Of a DNA stretch of 64,000 bases, positions 23,640 through 36,984 are shown piece by piece. Where the stretch lies: contig JAPWDM010000001.1 in NCBI GenBank assembly GCA_035578155.1, positions 83,794,150 to 83,858,149 on the forward strand, written 5' to 3'. The position numbers and the translations under genes were made by a program. The notes beneath the pieces were generated by a model. It was not told the DNA's origin. It ran no database searches and saw only the letters and a list, made by a program, of their open reading frames with translations. Numbering within the stretch: position 1 is the first letter of the stretch; every line of letters begins with the position of its first letter. Source of the stretch: Brachynemurus nebulosus. Its lineage: Eukaryota > Arthropoda > Insecta > Neuroptera > Myrmeleontidae.

Positions 23640-24414
23640 AAACAACATAATATGTATGTATGTACGGAAAAAAATTTTAAATGAATCGATTTTGAAAATT
23701 TTTTCACTAATACTTATTAATGTTAGAACGTCAAACAATTCTAAATGGATTTAAGGTATCTTATGTGAGATCCGTCAAAGTTTTGGGGACCTGAAAAAGG
23801 CCAAAAATTAATTACCCAATCGACTTTAAAAATTTTTTCAGAATTAGTATGTTAAAGTATTTGAATTAATTAATTAAATGATGTCCGCAAGAACCTTACG
23901 GACTGTCATAAGTTATATGAGATCCCTAGAATCCTTTCCTTACTGTTAGAGTACTAGAGTTGTATGAGTTCCTCCAGGGTTTACTGATCCCATAATTGTA
24001 AAAAATGAACTAAACGACCAATTTTGAAAATTTTTTCACTGTTACAGAGCTAAACTGTTTTAGATAGATATAGGTTACATTATGTAAGGTCCGCCAGGGT
24101 CCATAGGACCCAAAAGTGTCAACAATAAACTAACTGACCGATTTTGAAAATTTTTTCACTGTTAGGGAGCTAAGCTATTTTAGATAGACATAGATTACGT
24201 TATGTAGGGTCCGCCAGGGTCCATGGGAACCAAAACTGGTAAAAATAAACTAACCGACCGATTTTGAAAATTTTTCACTATTACCGAGGTAAACTATTTT
24301 AGATAGGTACAGGTTGTGTTATCTGAGATCCATAACTGTCCTGCGGATGCAAATGAAGCGTAGAATGCTACACAACGGGTTTTGAAAATACTTTTACTGT
24401 TAGAAAGGTAAAAT

Positions 24415-24420
<6 letters not shown>
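23640..24420. repeat. 120-bp tandem array, left part
   Basis: Units share CCGATTTTGAAAATTTTTTC, TAAACTATTTTAGATAG and GTCCGCCAGGGTCCAT. The phrase ATTTTGAAAA recurs at 24021, 24141 and 24261, exactly 120 bp apart; older, more diverged units reach back to about 23690. The array resumes at 28288 beyond the Ginger-like element. Confidence 0.8.

Positions 24421-24508
<88 letters not shown>
24421..24508. repeat. (TA)n microsatellite at the transposon edge
   Basis: About 88 bp of TA directly outside the left TIR of the Ginger-like element. Confidence 0.9.
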
Positions 24509-24510
<2 letters not shown>

Positions 24511-25754
24511 TATGTCGTAGTCATGTAGTCAAATACGTTATTTCACGAAATACCGAGGCAATTCATGTTATTTCGGCATTTTATGTAACTTGAAGATTTT
24601 ACACATTCAGCCTAGTCAGTTCAGGAAACAGCTACTTTATTTCGACATTTTGTGTTAAATTAAGGAATACGTAACTGTTGATGTTTTATTGTACATATGT
24701 ATAATATTCTTAATATTATAATCAACAGATTGTGTTTACGTAATATCATTTCTACAAGATTTTTAAGGGGGGAACAATAAAAACAAAATGTGACAAAAAC
24801 AAATATAATTTTATTTTTCAAAAGGAAAAAAATACATATACAATAACCTAAAAAGTATTTTTTTTTTTATATGACGAAAATTAGATAATCATATTTCATA
24901 TTGTCTATCATAAAAAAAAGTATAATTATGTTAAACGTTAAATATAAAATTATATTCTTTATTCCGAAAAGTTATATTCTTTTTTCTAACAATAAAAATT
25001 TCTCTTTTCTGAAAATTTTTTGCGATTGTATAGGTGAAATTATCTCAACTTGGATTAACGTCATTAACAAATGAAATAAAATTAGACGTACAATTCTATA
25101 TCACTATAGTTACTTTAATACAAAAATAACAAAAAAGGAAAATGAGACAGAAAATTTTGGTATTCTACGTCTAATTTTGATAAATTTGTTGCACTTGTTT
25201 AATAACGTCAGTCCAAGTTTAGATATAGAATTTCACCTATAGCTGCATAGGTATTTTTTATTTATTGGCACATGGATTACTTTTATGGCAACGTCAATTG
25301 CATTGTAATTTAGATTTAAAACTCAAACATCTATTGTTTAAACATTGTAATTTGGATGCCTGACATGAACATTTTAAAAAGCGTTGTCCTTTAAATAAGG
25401 ATTCTACGGAAACTGCTTCTCGCAGTGATAAAAATTTATCAAAATTTACTTGGCTTAATTGGAGAAAATTTGATGACGTTTTTTTTATGTCAGATTTATT
25501 AAACCAAATTTTTATAATTCCTCCTTTCGTGCCAACTTGATATACCCCGTTCTCTACTTTAATAATTACTCCAATAAGATTGGGTGGATCACCTGGATTT
25601 CGATCTATCTTATCAACGTTAATTAAAACACAGTCACCACTATTTAAATCTGGTAAAATTTTTTTAGTGACAGGTATCATTTGTTTTGCTTGAACTTTCT
25701 GACTCTCGTAAGCTTCCTTCTGATGAGTATTGATAGATTTTTTAGAGGCACATA

Positions 25755-26156
25755 AGTTGTGTTCCAGCATCGCATGTCTGACAGTCCGCAAACTGTTTGC
25801 ACATGCGAAACCGTTCCAACAAAACAAAATGTACATTTTGTACATTTTGTACAAAATGTACAACGTTCCAGCATTATTTTTGACATGTTTTCAACTTGTT
25901 CCTAACTGTTAGAATTGTCAGCGGACTTTTGAATGGACAAATTATCCAATTGTTTATTTAATGAATTGTAATTAGTGTTACCAAGGCATTGAAGTGAAAG
26001 TCTATAAAATGTCAGAAACGAATTTAAACCGTTCCAGCACACTGTACATCCTGTACATTACAAACAAGTTCGTTACTTGTTTGTATTTTAGCATGGTTAC
26101 AAACAAATTCGTAACTTGTTTTGTAGTTGTCCAAAAGTAGATGCTGGAACACAACT
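25755..26156. mobile_element. 402-bp MITE inside the transposase gene
   Basis: Starts AGTTGTGTTCCAGCATC and ends with the exact inverse; ATA flanks both sides (25752-25754, 26157-26159). The interior has several ACATTTTGTAC and ACAAACAAGTTCGTTAC-type palindromes. Skipping the insert and one copy of the flank puts the transposase segments on both sides into one frame, which confirms the boundaries. Confidence 0.7.
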
Positions 26157-27165
26157 ATAATCTGCACAATTTTTCTTTATTTGCACATAATGAGTGGATC
26201 GGTATTCTACACATAGCGCATTGAATAATCTCATGAAGTGTACTTTCTTCACAATTCATACATAATATGTCAAGATCATTTATATTAACGACAGGTACTT
26301 CAATCGAATCTTTATTGATTACATCAAGCACAATGCTATTACCCATTTAATTTAAATCAACTAATTCATTTTGATTTATTTGATTATTTGGCGCACCTCG
26401 ACTTTGATCGTGTGTTGGATCTAGGTTAATTTCGATATTCGTATTTTGTAAATCTTCTTCCGAAGTTATAGATGAGACCATGTGCTGTGGACGATTTGTT
26501 GATGCAAGCCCTAATTTTGGATCACTTCCAAAAACTGCTTTAAATGGACTTCTATCTATAATCCGATGTAAAGAATTATTTTTTTGCCAATGAACGTAAT
26601 AGCAACCCATAGACCATACTTTTGACTTATTATCTTCCATCTATGCCCGTAGCATATTCTCAATATCTTGGTTAGATCTTTCCACACTCCCCTGCGACTG
26701 TGGATGACGAGGTCTCCCGTGTATAATATGTAATTTTGGCCACATAATTTTTAATTCGTTAATCACTTTATTTACAAATTCCCTTGCGTTATCGCTCTGT
26801 AGTATCAAAGGAGCGCCAAATTGTAATAAATTTTTTAAAAGTTCATTTGCAACATCTACAGCTTGTTTAGAACGCAAAGGTCTAAGACATACATATTTCG
26901 TTGCGTGATCTTGGTAGTTTAACAGCCACTTATAATCACCATCAGATATGGACTGGAAATCAATGAGATCCACTTGTCCTCTCGTCATAAAATGTTCTGT
27001 AGTAATTGGTCTAACAACTACTTTTGCGACAGATTTATTTTTTTTTTTAATTGACAAGTTCTGCAGGTTTTTAAAAAAATTTCAACACATGGTCTTGGAA
27101 TATAACAATTTTGACGAATGATGCTTATCATTTTATCTCTAGAACCATGGCCACAATTAATATGA

Positions 27166-27515
27166 ATATCCAATAATCTGTTAAATATTTCTTCTTCCGC
27201 AACTAAATAAATTAAATTACCGTTTTATTTTCTTTTTTTAACAACAAACGTTTCCTCACTTATAGTAACTATATCATAATTTTTTAATAAGTAATATTCT
27301 CTGCGTGTTTTAGAGATATTTACTTTCTTCAATGCTGTCAATATCCAATAATCTGTTAAATATTTCTTCTTCCGCAACTAAATAAATTAAATTACCGTTT
27401 TATTTTCTTTTTTTAACAACAAACGTTTCCTCACTTATAGTAACTATATCATAATTTTTTAATAAGTAATATTCTCTGCGTGTTTTAGAGATATTTACTT
27501 TCTTCAATGCTGTCA
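27166..27515. repeat. 175-bp perfect tandem duplication
   Basis: 27166-27340 and 27341-27515 read the same (ATATCCAATAATCTG ... AATGCTGTCA). It duplicates the region before the H2C2 zinc part of the transposase gene. The near identity points to a recent event or an assembly artefact. Confidence 0.8.
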
Positions 27516-28287
27516 ATATTTCGTTAGCAATCTGAAAATATTTAAAAAGTTAAAAATTTTATAGTTTAATTTTAATTTTAAAGACTTTATTATGTTTGCC
27601 AATTTACAAAATCTAATTATATTTACCTTACTTAATTGTAGTTTGTTGTAGGGTCGCTTATTTGGATTTTTTTTATAATATTATATTCTTGCAAAAATAA
27701 AAATCTATTTTCTTCTTCCATATTTTTCGCTGTCATTTAAACTGCTTAATCTTTTAATAATGCTACGTGTATCATTCTATATGTGCATCGAATACAGTGA
27801 ATACAGTGAATACAGTTTATACGGTTTGTACAACAAAACAAAGCATTCATTTGAGTTAATTTTCAACAATGTTTCCAATGGTCTTTTTTAACTCATGTTC
27901 GTTTCAATTATAATTTAAATAATTATTGTTGTTTATTTCCAAATTTGTAGATAAAAAATTACTATTTTGATTAAATAGTAATTTTTTTTTGATTAAATGA
28001 ATTACTATTTTGATTAAATAGTAATTTGACAAAATTTGAATTACTTATGCAGTTACAGAATGAAATGCAATTACAGTTACAGAAATGTGAAAAGCTTAAA
28101 TGCGTATGTCTCTGACCAACAATCATATGAATTGCATTTGATTTAACATGAAATGTCGAAATAAGTAGCTGTTTCCTGAACTGACTAGGCTGAAAGTGTA
28201 AAATCTTCAAGTTACATAAAATGCCGGCATAACATGAATTGCCTCGGTATTTCGTGAAATAGCGTATTTTACTATATGACTACGACA

Positions 28288-28530
28288 GATCCGAAAACGC
28301 CAGAAATAAGCTACCGAACCGATTCTAAAAATTTTCTCACTGCTAGAGAACTAAATTATTTTAGATGGATACAACTATGCTGCACAAAATTCGTTCGGGT
28401 TCTTGGGTCCCAAAAATACCAAAACTAATTACCAAGCCGATTTTAAAAATTCTTTTACTCTTAGAAAGCTAAACTATTCTAAATAGGTACAGGTTTTAGA
28501 TGAGATCCGCCAGTGCCCAATATTTGGAAA
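28288..28530. repeat. 120-bp tandem array, right part
   Basis: Two units (CCGATTCTAAAAATTTTCTC at about 28319 and the matching GATTTTAAAAATTC 120 bp on) continue the array interrupted by the Ginger-like element. Confidence 0.65.
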
Positions 28531-29845
28531 TTCGCTACGTTATGCAGATGCTGCGACAGGGGTATTTAGTTTTCTAACGACCACCGAAAAATTTCCGTAC
28601 GATGATAAGTTACGAAGTTATGAACAGTCAAAGTCTAGTGTGTGCTTTACTCTTTGACTTACTATAACTCGGTTAAAAATTGTCGTACAGCCATGAAAAG
28701 AAAACGAAATTAAAGGAAAAAAAGTGATCTTTTTGAATATAATATTAAAATTAATTGAAAAAGAATTCTTCGAACTAACACTGAGCTTTGAACGTAAAAA
28801 TTCAGTTTTAAATTCTTTATGTCAATTTTTTTTTAACCATAAATCAAGAACAGTAAAACATAAAAATTTTAAGGAAAGATTCTGAAAGTAGAAATTCTAA
28901 GCTTTAATTCTGTTTTCAAATCAACGCTCTCTCACTTCTTTTGCCGATTTTGCAGGGACTTAAATATAAAACACTATTTTTATAAAGACATCGCCAAAAA
29001 GTTTAGGACCAAAAAATATATGTAGTACTATTAGATATGGTCCTTTTTTTAAAATTTTTTCTCTGTTTGGAACTCTATTTTTTTTCTTTTACTTTAACAA
29101 GTTTAACCTTAACTTCAAATAGTAATTTTTATTTTGAAATGACTTTACAAAATGGTAAAAATTGAATGGAGAAGTATACCATTTTTTTTTTTGTTTATGA
29201 ATGAAAATAAAAATTAAAGCTAAATTCAAGAAAAGTGTAAAAGAGAAATTAAGATATCTCAACAATTAACAAAGTTATGGGACTTTAAAGTTGCACTTTT
29301 CAATTTTATTCTGTAACGTCATTTATTCTACCACATTGTAAGTAGAGCGGCGAGCTCTTTCTATTCTGAAAACATACGTACTGAAATGTCAAATGGGCTA
29401 TGCAGTTTTGACATTTCAATAGTTCATATAATTTATGACCCTACATTATCATTTTAACAGTACAAAACTGCAGCTTCAATCGATTATTTTAAGCGAATAT
29501 TTTACAAACATTTATATTTCCAAAAAAATAACTGGAACATTATCACTGTTCCTTTAGTTTATTTCATAAAATATATTTGATTATTAAATAAAATTTTCTA
29601 AAAAAAAAAAAAAAAAAAATATAGAAAAAAACACCGTAACAAATTTGAAGAAATAATATTTATTAGTCATTAGTTATTAGTATTAGCTAAAATCTGAACT
29701 GTTAGCTGCAGCTCTTGAAAAATATTGATTTTTTATTATAAAATATTCATTTTTTATTATAAAATATTCATTTTTTATTATAAAATACTCATTTTTTGTG
29801 CATTTTCTGGTAAATTATCTACGTTACATAGAGCATCTTCTTGTT
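28531..29845. other. No feature seen
   Basis: AT-rich sequence with a poly-A run near 29600 and a triplicated TTTTTATTATAAAATATTCA phrase at about 29729-29795. No coding homology found. Confidence 0.5.
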
Positions 29846-30073
29846 TTAAAACATACCGTATACAATTTTTTCAATCTTGCGGTTTGATTGCTTTAATTGA
29901 ATTATTTTATATACGGTATGCTTATTAACACCGGTCACTTCGACGATATACTGGATAATTTCGCTTTTATATGTTGGAATTAGGGCGGTTTCAGCTATTC
30001 TTTTAGTATATAAATTAAACATAATTTGCTTATCTACAAGCGTTAATTTTGCGTTTCGAGTGTTTTTAAACAT
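29846..30073 (-). other. Helix-turn-helix fragment, possible transposase N-terminus
   Basis: ATG 30073. The 75-codon ORF has basic helical sequence (LTLVDKQIMFNLYTKRIAE) followed by IIQYIVEVTGVNKHTVYKII, which has a helix-turn-helix rhythm as in the N-termini of insect DNA transposases. Nothing recognisable follows it. Low certainty. Confidence 0.35.
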
Positions 30074-30633
30074 TATAAAATATCAACCGATAGTAGCACA
30101 ATTATTTACAGATTCTCACTGATACGGATATCAAGATGAGAGGAATAATTTTTGATTTATGAGTATTATGGATTTGATGAATTGCTTATCTCAGCCCACT
30201 TGATGAATTACCAATATTTATTACGCATCCCTTTAAACTAAGACCAAATGAAAAAGGTAGAAAACTAAGTACATAGTATTATGTAGGTAAACAATGTAAA
30301 CATATTGCTAAACATATACAATTATATTGGTAATAAACAGGTATCGGATTTCTTTCGGACCAGACAGTTTCGTCTTTAGCATATGTAGGTATACATATTG
30401 CACTCAATGTGACTAAAAGTTCAAAATTTTTTGATAAAAACAACGTACACAAGTTACATACACACACATACATATGTGTATCAAAATATTATTTATACGT
30501 ATTTTATGTAAACATCCTTTTTTTTCTTTTATTTATTACCTGCACAATTGAAAAGTGCCGCTGTAATTTTAATTGACTATCAAAAGTATTTTTGTTTATA
30601 TTATGTATGTGATTTATGTGACATGTCATTTAA

Positions 30634-30874
30634 TCCTTTGCACTCGAACCATTTTTTAGTATTGGTACTCAGCTACTCGACAGTAGTTTTAATAAAAAAT
30701 TGTAATATATCAAAGATAAGTATTTTAAACAAAAGTAGTTTACTTACATATTTTATTTTTATTTGCATATTACGAACATTATATTTTAATATTAAATTTT
30801 ATAATTTTCTTTAGTGTGATATTTGAAGTAAAGAATAGGATGGCGCCTGAGAGGCGCCTTTCGAGTGCAAAGGG
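30634..30874. mobile_element. piggyBac-like MITE flanked by TTAA
   Basis: 241 bp with ends TCCTTTGCACTCGA and TCGAGTGCAAAGGG, bounded by TTAA at 30630-30633 and 30875-30878. TTAA duplication plus CCYTTTG ends are the hallmark of piggyBac-type elements. No ORF of note. Confidence 0.7.
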
Positions 30875-33122
30875 TTAAATTAAATAAATTCATCTTTTTT
30901 TATTGTTTTTAATTTTGAGAGATAGAAGTATAGTTGCTTGTTAAAAATTTGTTTTTCAGTAATAAAAAATCTTAGTAAATACGTACGTCCCAGCTATTAT
31001 AGTGGACCGCCTAAATATTCAACAACTTTTCAATATATTTTACAAAAAATTTTTCCGATTTTTTGAATTTTCTTACTTTCGTCAAATAAAAAAGGCTGTT
31101 AGTATTCTAAATGGTGAAAAATGTAATTTTTGACCAATTATATTCATTCAAATGTGTATAATTTAATGTAATTTAGTTGTAAAATTTTATTGAAATAAGT
31201 ACGGTCCTGACCTGTCCGAAGAAACCTGGTACCTAGTAATAAACTAATAAAAGATGACTAGAATAATACTATGTACTTTTGGTATTTCTTTTTAAAAATA
31301 AAGAGACAATAAATTATACCTATCCTTTTTTTACTTTCTCTTTATACAAAAGAATTTCTTTATTTTACCCTATATAAATACGTACGTAATATCAGATCAC
31401 AAATTCTTTCAGCTTAGAATTTGTACGCAGCGCAGTATATGCCAATTGTCGGTTCGCGGATCGGTGCCTCACCAAATAAAAAACAATTATTTCGTTTAGT
31501 TATTGTGTATTTTTTTTTTTTTATTTAAATTTTTTTCATCGCCATATTTCCCCATAAACTTTTTTTTGCCTCATTTAGATATTACACATTGTCTATAAAC
31601 GATTATAATCACGACTGCGTGTCAACTGAGTAGCTTCATGACCGTGATGTTAGACGGTGAGTTAGAAAAGTTGTTACAGTTAGTTGTGAGTTATGATAAA
31701 AAGTTGGTATTTTCAATGAAAAATTGGTACCTACATCAAAACTTTTTCAAATTTTTCCGAAAAATTGGGAAAACTGGCGAGCAAAAAAAAAAAATAGAAA
31801 GAGAGACAGGATACGTGTATTACACACTAGTTAAAATGACTATCAAAGAAGACAATATTATTATCATTTTATTCCATACTAGATGCCGAAGTTAGTTACT
31901 TTTACCCTAGTTTTACTGATATTAAAATCTTAGCACATTTGCGTACCAAGTTAACAGGGTTTTAATACTTGGTACAAAGGCCTTAATACTGGTACGCGTA
32001 TCAAAAAATTAAGACGTCTCGGACTACTGTTTCATGAAAATCACTATAGTAATATATCACAATATTGTCAATACAATAACGGTAACGACCACATAATTAT
32101 ATAATACATTTGTATTTTTGTCAATTTTTATTACTACCATCGAAAAATTATATAAATTTTGGTATCAATTATTATTATAAAATTTTTTTTAATGAATTAT
32201 CATATGCACCAGGCAGCGTACAAATTCAAAGTAAAAACTTTAAACAAATCAGAATCGGTACACCTATGTGATCATGCGGAGAGTAATATTTAAACAAGGT
32301 TGAGAACCCCTGGTTTAAAATATGTATTGGATACTGATATTATAAACCGTCCAAACATTAGAAGAGAGAGAGTCTACTTGTATATATCATATATGTATTA
32401 TAACTATATGGCCAATCCCTATAAGAGGCAGTGGTTCCGATGAAGTGAGACGGATAGACATCGGGTAGAGGAACTTCAGTTGTTTTGCGCAGATGCATCA
32501 ATTAGTGTTTACCGTGTTTACTCTTCAGATTGGTTCATATTACCACCAAAAATGTCGCATTTGCGCAAAACGAACAAAATACTTCCAAATCTGCACCGTG
32601 ATGTTGGGACGTTTTTTTCATATCCATTTGGCTATATATGTATACTACATATATGGTATATATACATTAAAGTGAGAGAACAGTACATTTATTAAATAAA
32701 TGTTTGTACACGTCTATAAGACACTCGGTGCCCAATTGGGCGGATGTTTCAACATTTCAAGATTTCAACATTTTTTTTACCAATTTATTAGTTTTGGTCT
32801 ATATTTTAACTAAATGTAACTACATATTACATTTGCCACATCACCATATTTCTACTCCATTGGAATTGTTGGATGTGTATACACTTTCGTTTAAGTATAA
32901 CAAGTTAAATTGTTTAATTGAATAGCATACGTTTCTTCACTGTAGCGGGGGAAATATGTTTTGGTTCAATTTGATAAAAACTCGAAACTAAGTATTTACT
33001 TTTTTAATCATTTTTATTGTAGCAAATAAAGGAATTAGGGATTTGACAATTTTTAAGAAAAGTATTTTAAATTATTGACATGTCTTTAATGTACTGTTAA
33101 AAATAATCTGAACATCATACAT
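30875..33122. other. Non-coding, scattered repeat ends
   Basis: AAGGTTGAGAACCCCTGG at about 32297 looks like a hAT right terminus. A GC-richer stretch at 31430-31490 (GGTTCGCGGATCGGTGCCTC) could be LTR or MITE debris. The short ORFs at 31638-31895 and 32480-32925 show no homology. Confidence 0.35.
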
Positions 33123-36100
33123 ATGAGAAAGTAGTGCGTTAAATAATGATATACAGGGTGTAAAATAAATAAGTTTCATAATTTGCAGGAGAGAAAGGTC
33201 TCAGTCTACCAATTAAGTATTGCTAGTTCAATTTTACCGATCAAGTTTCATTTCAGAAATTTTCGATTGTCAAAAACGTGTTAAAAAATGGCCCCTAGAA
33301 AAAAAACCTTAATCAGACTCTGATTACCTATCTATTTTTTTCTTTTTTTTTTTTTTTTTTTGAATGTAAATTATTTTGTCAACAAAATATTTTTATCTGC
33401 TTGTTTACGGAATCTTTTGAAAATAGTTATACAGTAGTGTCCATAAAAATTTGAACATGATTTTTAATGAGACAATTTACGTCATATATCAAATAGATCG
33501 ATTTCGTCAAATGTCATTAAATTATTTGGAAATTTAACAAACACCTGCAATTGATTTTAGTAATTGAAACATCACTGACTTACATCAACTTTAATCCAAT
33601 TTTTTAACACATTTAATACATTCGGGGCTGCCTCTAACATTGGCGAAGTTCAGAACAAAATTAAAACTAAACACCCCTCAAAATGAAGATGGTGTTTAAC
33701 AGTTAACTGAGTTTTTGACTGGTGACATGAAAGTATTTTTTACACCATAAAATTTAGTTTAAGTTAAGAAAAAGAAAAAAAACATACTTTATTCTAGAAT
33801 CTTGTAAAAATTGAATAAAATCTTACGTTTAAGTATTTACGAATTATGACACAACAATTAAATTTAAAATATTTCTAAAGTATACAATCGGTTATTATTC
33901 AGGCACATACACATACTTTTAATTTTAATGCAGTTCTTTTACATATTTAATTCATGTAACACTAGTACAACACTAGATACATTTATTAATTCACATATAC
34001 AGAAATATCGGAGTTTAAACCACCTCTCTTGTTAAAAAAAAATCGTTCTTTTCGAAGTGCAAAACGTACTGTTTTTATTATTTTATTAATACATAATATT
34101 AATAACAATCATACCCATACAACTACAAATACATATAAAATAAATAGGTTAGTGGTGTTTCCAGAACACATAAATATATCGAGTTGACACGCCCGACATG
34201 TCATAAAATATTATATTTATGTTTTTTAAAAAATAATTTTCAAAAATTAGGGTTCCGAAGAACTCTGGAAACTCATAATTTTTTGATTGTAACATTTTCA
34301 GAAATTCCACGCCTTTGGATGTATGAACACGAAATTTTGCAAATATAATACATGCTACAGATAGATATCTCAATTAACCGTCAATAAAACAATTTCTTTC
34401 TTAATTTCTTATGGTACCTATCTTCCGTATTTAAAGCTGGGCATAAACACTTTTAGTACACTCAGTAAGTGAAATTTTACGTCAAAGTATATTCTGATAT
34501 TAGATAACATTTCCAAAAATTCAAATGAAAATTATTAAGAGAAATGCTGAAAATTTTTTTTCGTAAGTTCCTTCAAAAATAATTATGTGTATACTGTTTG
34601 CAGCATATCATTAGAAAAATCTTTTAAAATCAAGTTAAGGTTTTTTTTAACAACTTTTAATCTTTATACCTCGTTTCAGAAATATTGTATTTCAAAGTCC
34701 ATGTGGTTTTAATTAACCCTTAAGTAACACAAGTACAAATATATTTATTTATTTTCACAGTAAACCATAAAAAAATATGCCATGCGATGTATTTTATCCC
34801 CAAAAATACAAAAACGCAAATAACTCAGGAACTCGGCTTAATGTGTGTTAAATACGCACTTGGCCAACTCTTTGATTATCGATCGTTGATGATATCATAA
34901 TTGCTGTGAGTAAGAGTACACATGTACTGTGCAGAATACCTACATGTCCCCAAGTACATACATATCACATATGTCTGTGATTGTTTATTTAAAAAAAAAT
35001 GTTTTGACGATTTTGACACACTGGGAACTGAAAACGAATATTTATCAATTTGAATGAATCAATAGATAAGGTAAATGACCCAAAATCAGACAGTGTCCTA
35101 AAATCAAATGTTTATATTATTTTAAAGAATTTAAAAAAATTCTGCTTTTAAAACGATCGTTTTGTATATCAGAGATATCTATGAACATTAGGTAATACTA
35201 CCTTTTGTATATTTCGATTTATTTTTAACAAATATTGTACTAAAATTAATGGTCAATTAGTTATTTTGCGAAATATACAACAAAACAGTATTGATTTTTA
35301 TATTAGCGGAAATTGGAAAAGTACATTATTAACTAATATGTACGTGTAATAAATACAGCAATTTTTCAATAAATTATACTTAAATACATCTTTATCAATT
35401 TTTTTTTCTTTTTTATTTGAGCTAAAGCGTTTATAGTCAAAATTATGGACACTGTTGAATTAAAAAAAAAGAAAATAAGTTCACAAAGGTATTGAATTTA
35501 GAGCTAAGTTCTTATGGTAGATGTCGAAATTATGTGCCATTGCAGTAGTACAAAAATTCTTATTTTTTGTATTTTATCTTTCTATTTTTCTTAAGTGATA
35601 ATTTATCTAAAGTAAAAATTTTGGTCTGGTGGTTGACAAAAGACTTTGAGCCTTTCCAACGAATTTTAAATAATTTTAGGAAAATATGTTTGGTTCTTCC
35701 TTAAAGTGTCGGAATTTGGGACATTTACCTTACTGTATATTTGCTTACACACACACATACATACAATTTTTATTTATAATGGATATATAAATAATAGAAG
35801 GACTATTATGTATGTTTATAGTATCTCTTATTAAATGTATTTTAATATTTTATTATTATTATTATTATTGGTACTCTTATTTTGATGTGTGTCGCAGGTA
35901 CATAAATTATTATTTAAATGTGTTTTGTTTCAGTTTGTTGGTATAATAGAACAAATTTGGTAAAATAATTTTACAATAATGATAATTAATGCCGAAGTTT
36001 GGAATTCTCTGTTACAGTTTTCCGCTAAAGTTATTCATTTATGAATAAAAATTCACTTTTTAATCTGTGTTGTGTACCAACAATATTAACAACAATGTTT

Positions 36101-36727
36101 GATGACAGTTAAAGGAAAGTTTTTATTTTGGTTTGTTTAAAAATTCAAGTGTAATTTTTAATTAAATTAATACTTGTAATTAAAGTAATGCAACTAAATA
36201 TTTGTAATTAAAGAAATGCAACAATACCACAGTTACGGTTCTTGCAATATTCATAACGTCCTGTGAAATAAAAACCTACAAAAATATTTCAAACATATTT
36301 TAACCAAAATTTATGAAAAACAGTGTTCGTTTTTTTTTTTACTATACAGTACATATCAATTCAAAAGTCGGCAGATGTTTACATATTGTCGTAAAATAAA
36401 TAAAAAAATTATTTTTATTTTTAAAAAATTTTTATTATACAGGGTGCGAATAATTTTAGTTTGGTCAGAGTCGTATTCAGAGAAATTCACATTAAACGAT
36501 GAGCTGGCTGGGATGCGATTTTCTCAGATAGCGAATTCCGAAAAAATTTTGATGTCTTCGGCAATTTTACACCGAGATAAACCATCTCTCAAAAGGATGA
36601 AACTTATTTACTTTACACCCTGTATATGTACTTATTGGAGCAGGTGTTGTATTGTTTACTATTATCGTGTGTAAAAAATAAAAATATTTTAATATACCTA
36701 TCATTATTTAACGCACTACTTTCTCAT
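33123..36727. repeat. 3.6-kb segment bounded by inverted repeats
   Basis: ATGAGAAAGTAGTGCGTTAA and nine further bases at 33123-33151 reappear exactly inverted at 36699-36727. Next to each copy is an ACAGGGTGTAAA-TAAATAAGTTTCAT block, adjacent on the left but about 70 bp further in on the right. The interior is AT-rich and non-coding. It may be a degenerate transposon or two MITEs in opposite orientation. Confidence 0.45.
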
Positions 36728-36785
36728 AAGTTCTTTGTTCGTTGCATACAGCCTGTAATCTGAAGCGTTTTAATAAGCTTATTCA

Positions 36786-36905
36786 TATTTAAATTTTAGT
36801 GAATACCATTTTTAGATTCTAGAGACCTCAACCCAACTTTAGTTATAGTCTCGGGTTCGGCTCTTGCCATACGAGTAGCCATAATTGCTGAATTTCCAAA
36901 ATGGA
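36786..36905. repeat. Diverged relative of the 21262 foldback
   Basis: AAATTTTAGTGAATACCATT, then TAGATTCTAGAGACCTCAA and ATAATTGCTGAATTTCC match one arm of the 450-bp foldback with many changes. Single arm only. Confidence 0.5.
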
Positions 36906-36984
36906 AATTCGGTAAAAATTGAATAGAATTTGGTTATAATTATTGTAATGTTTTTGAAAAATTTAATGTGGATTTTTTTTTTAG

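Larger units (their letters stand above)
25294..27736 (-). pseudogene. Ginger/KRBA2-like integrase-type transposase
   Basis: Probable start ATG 27736 with a short first exon ending at a GTAAAT donor near 27627 and acceptor near 27531. The main exon has an H2C2-type zinc region (HINCGHGSRDK ... CRTC), the catalytic core with D in RGQVDLIDFQSI, D in LILQSDNAREFVN and E in HPQSQGSVERSN, then a GPY-like part (SGDCVLINVDKIDRNPGDPP) and a Cys-rich tail (CSCQASKLQC). Damage: frameshift in exon 1, a 175-bp tandem duplication, a stop replacing a conserved Trp at 26641, a stop at 26347 and the MITE at 25755-26156. No longer functional. Confidence 0.75.
24513..28287 (-). mobile_element. Ginger-like DNA transposon, 3.8 kb
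   Basis: Inverted termini of about 140 bp (24513-24652 and 28149-28287) start TGTCGTAGTCAT and TGTCGTAGTCATATAG respectively. Flanks are GATA on the left and GATC on the right, so the target duplication is imperfect or short. It carries one minus-strand integrase-type gene. It is inserted in the 120-bp tandem array, whose units continue on both sides, and holds a MITE in its gene. Ginger transposons are cut-and-paste elements whose transposase resembles Ty3/Gypsy integrase. Confidence 0.7.

Noticed and set aside
23640..24420. CRISPR-like regular repeats
   Set aside because: The 120-bp periodicity is a diverging tandem array with no separate spacers, in a eukaryotic genome.
24294..24524. 76-aa Ile-Tyr-rich minus-strand ORF
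   Set aside because: Translation of the (TA)n tract beside the Ginger-like TIR.
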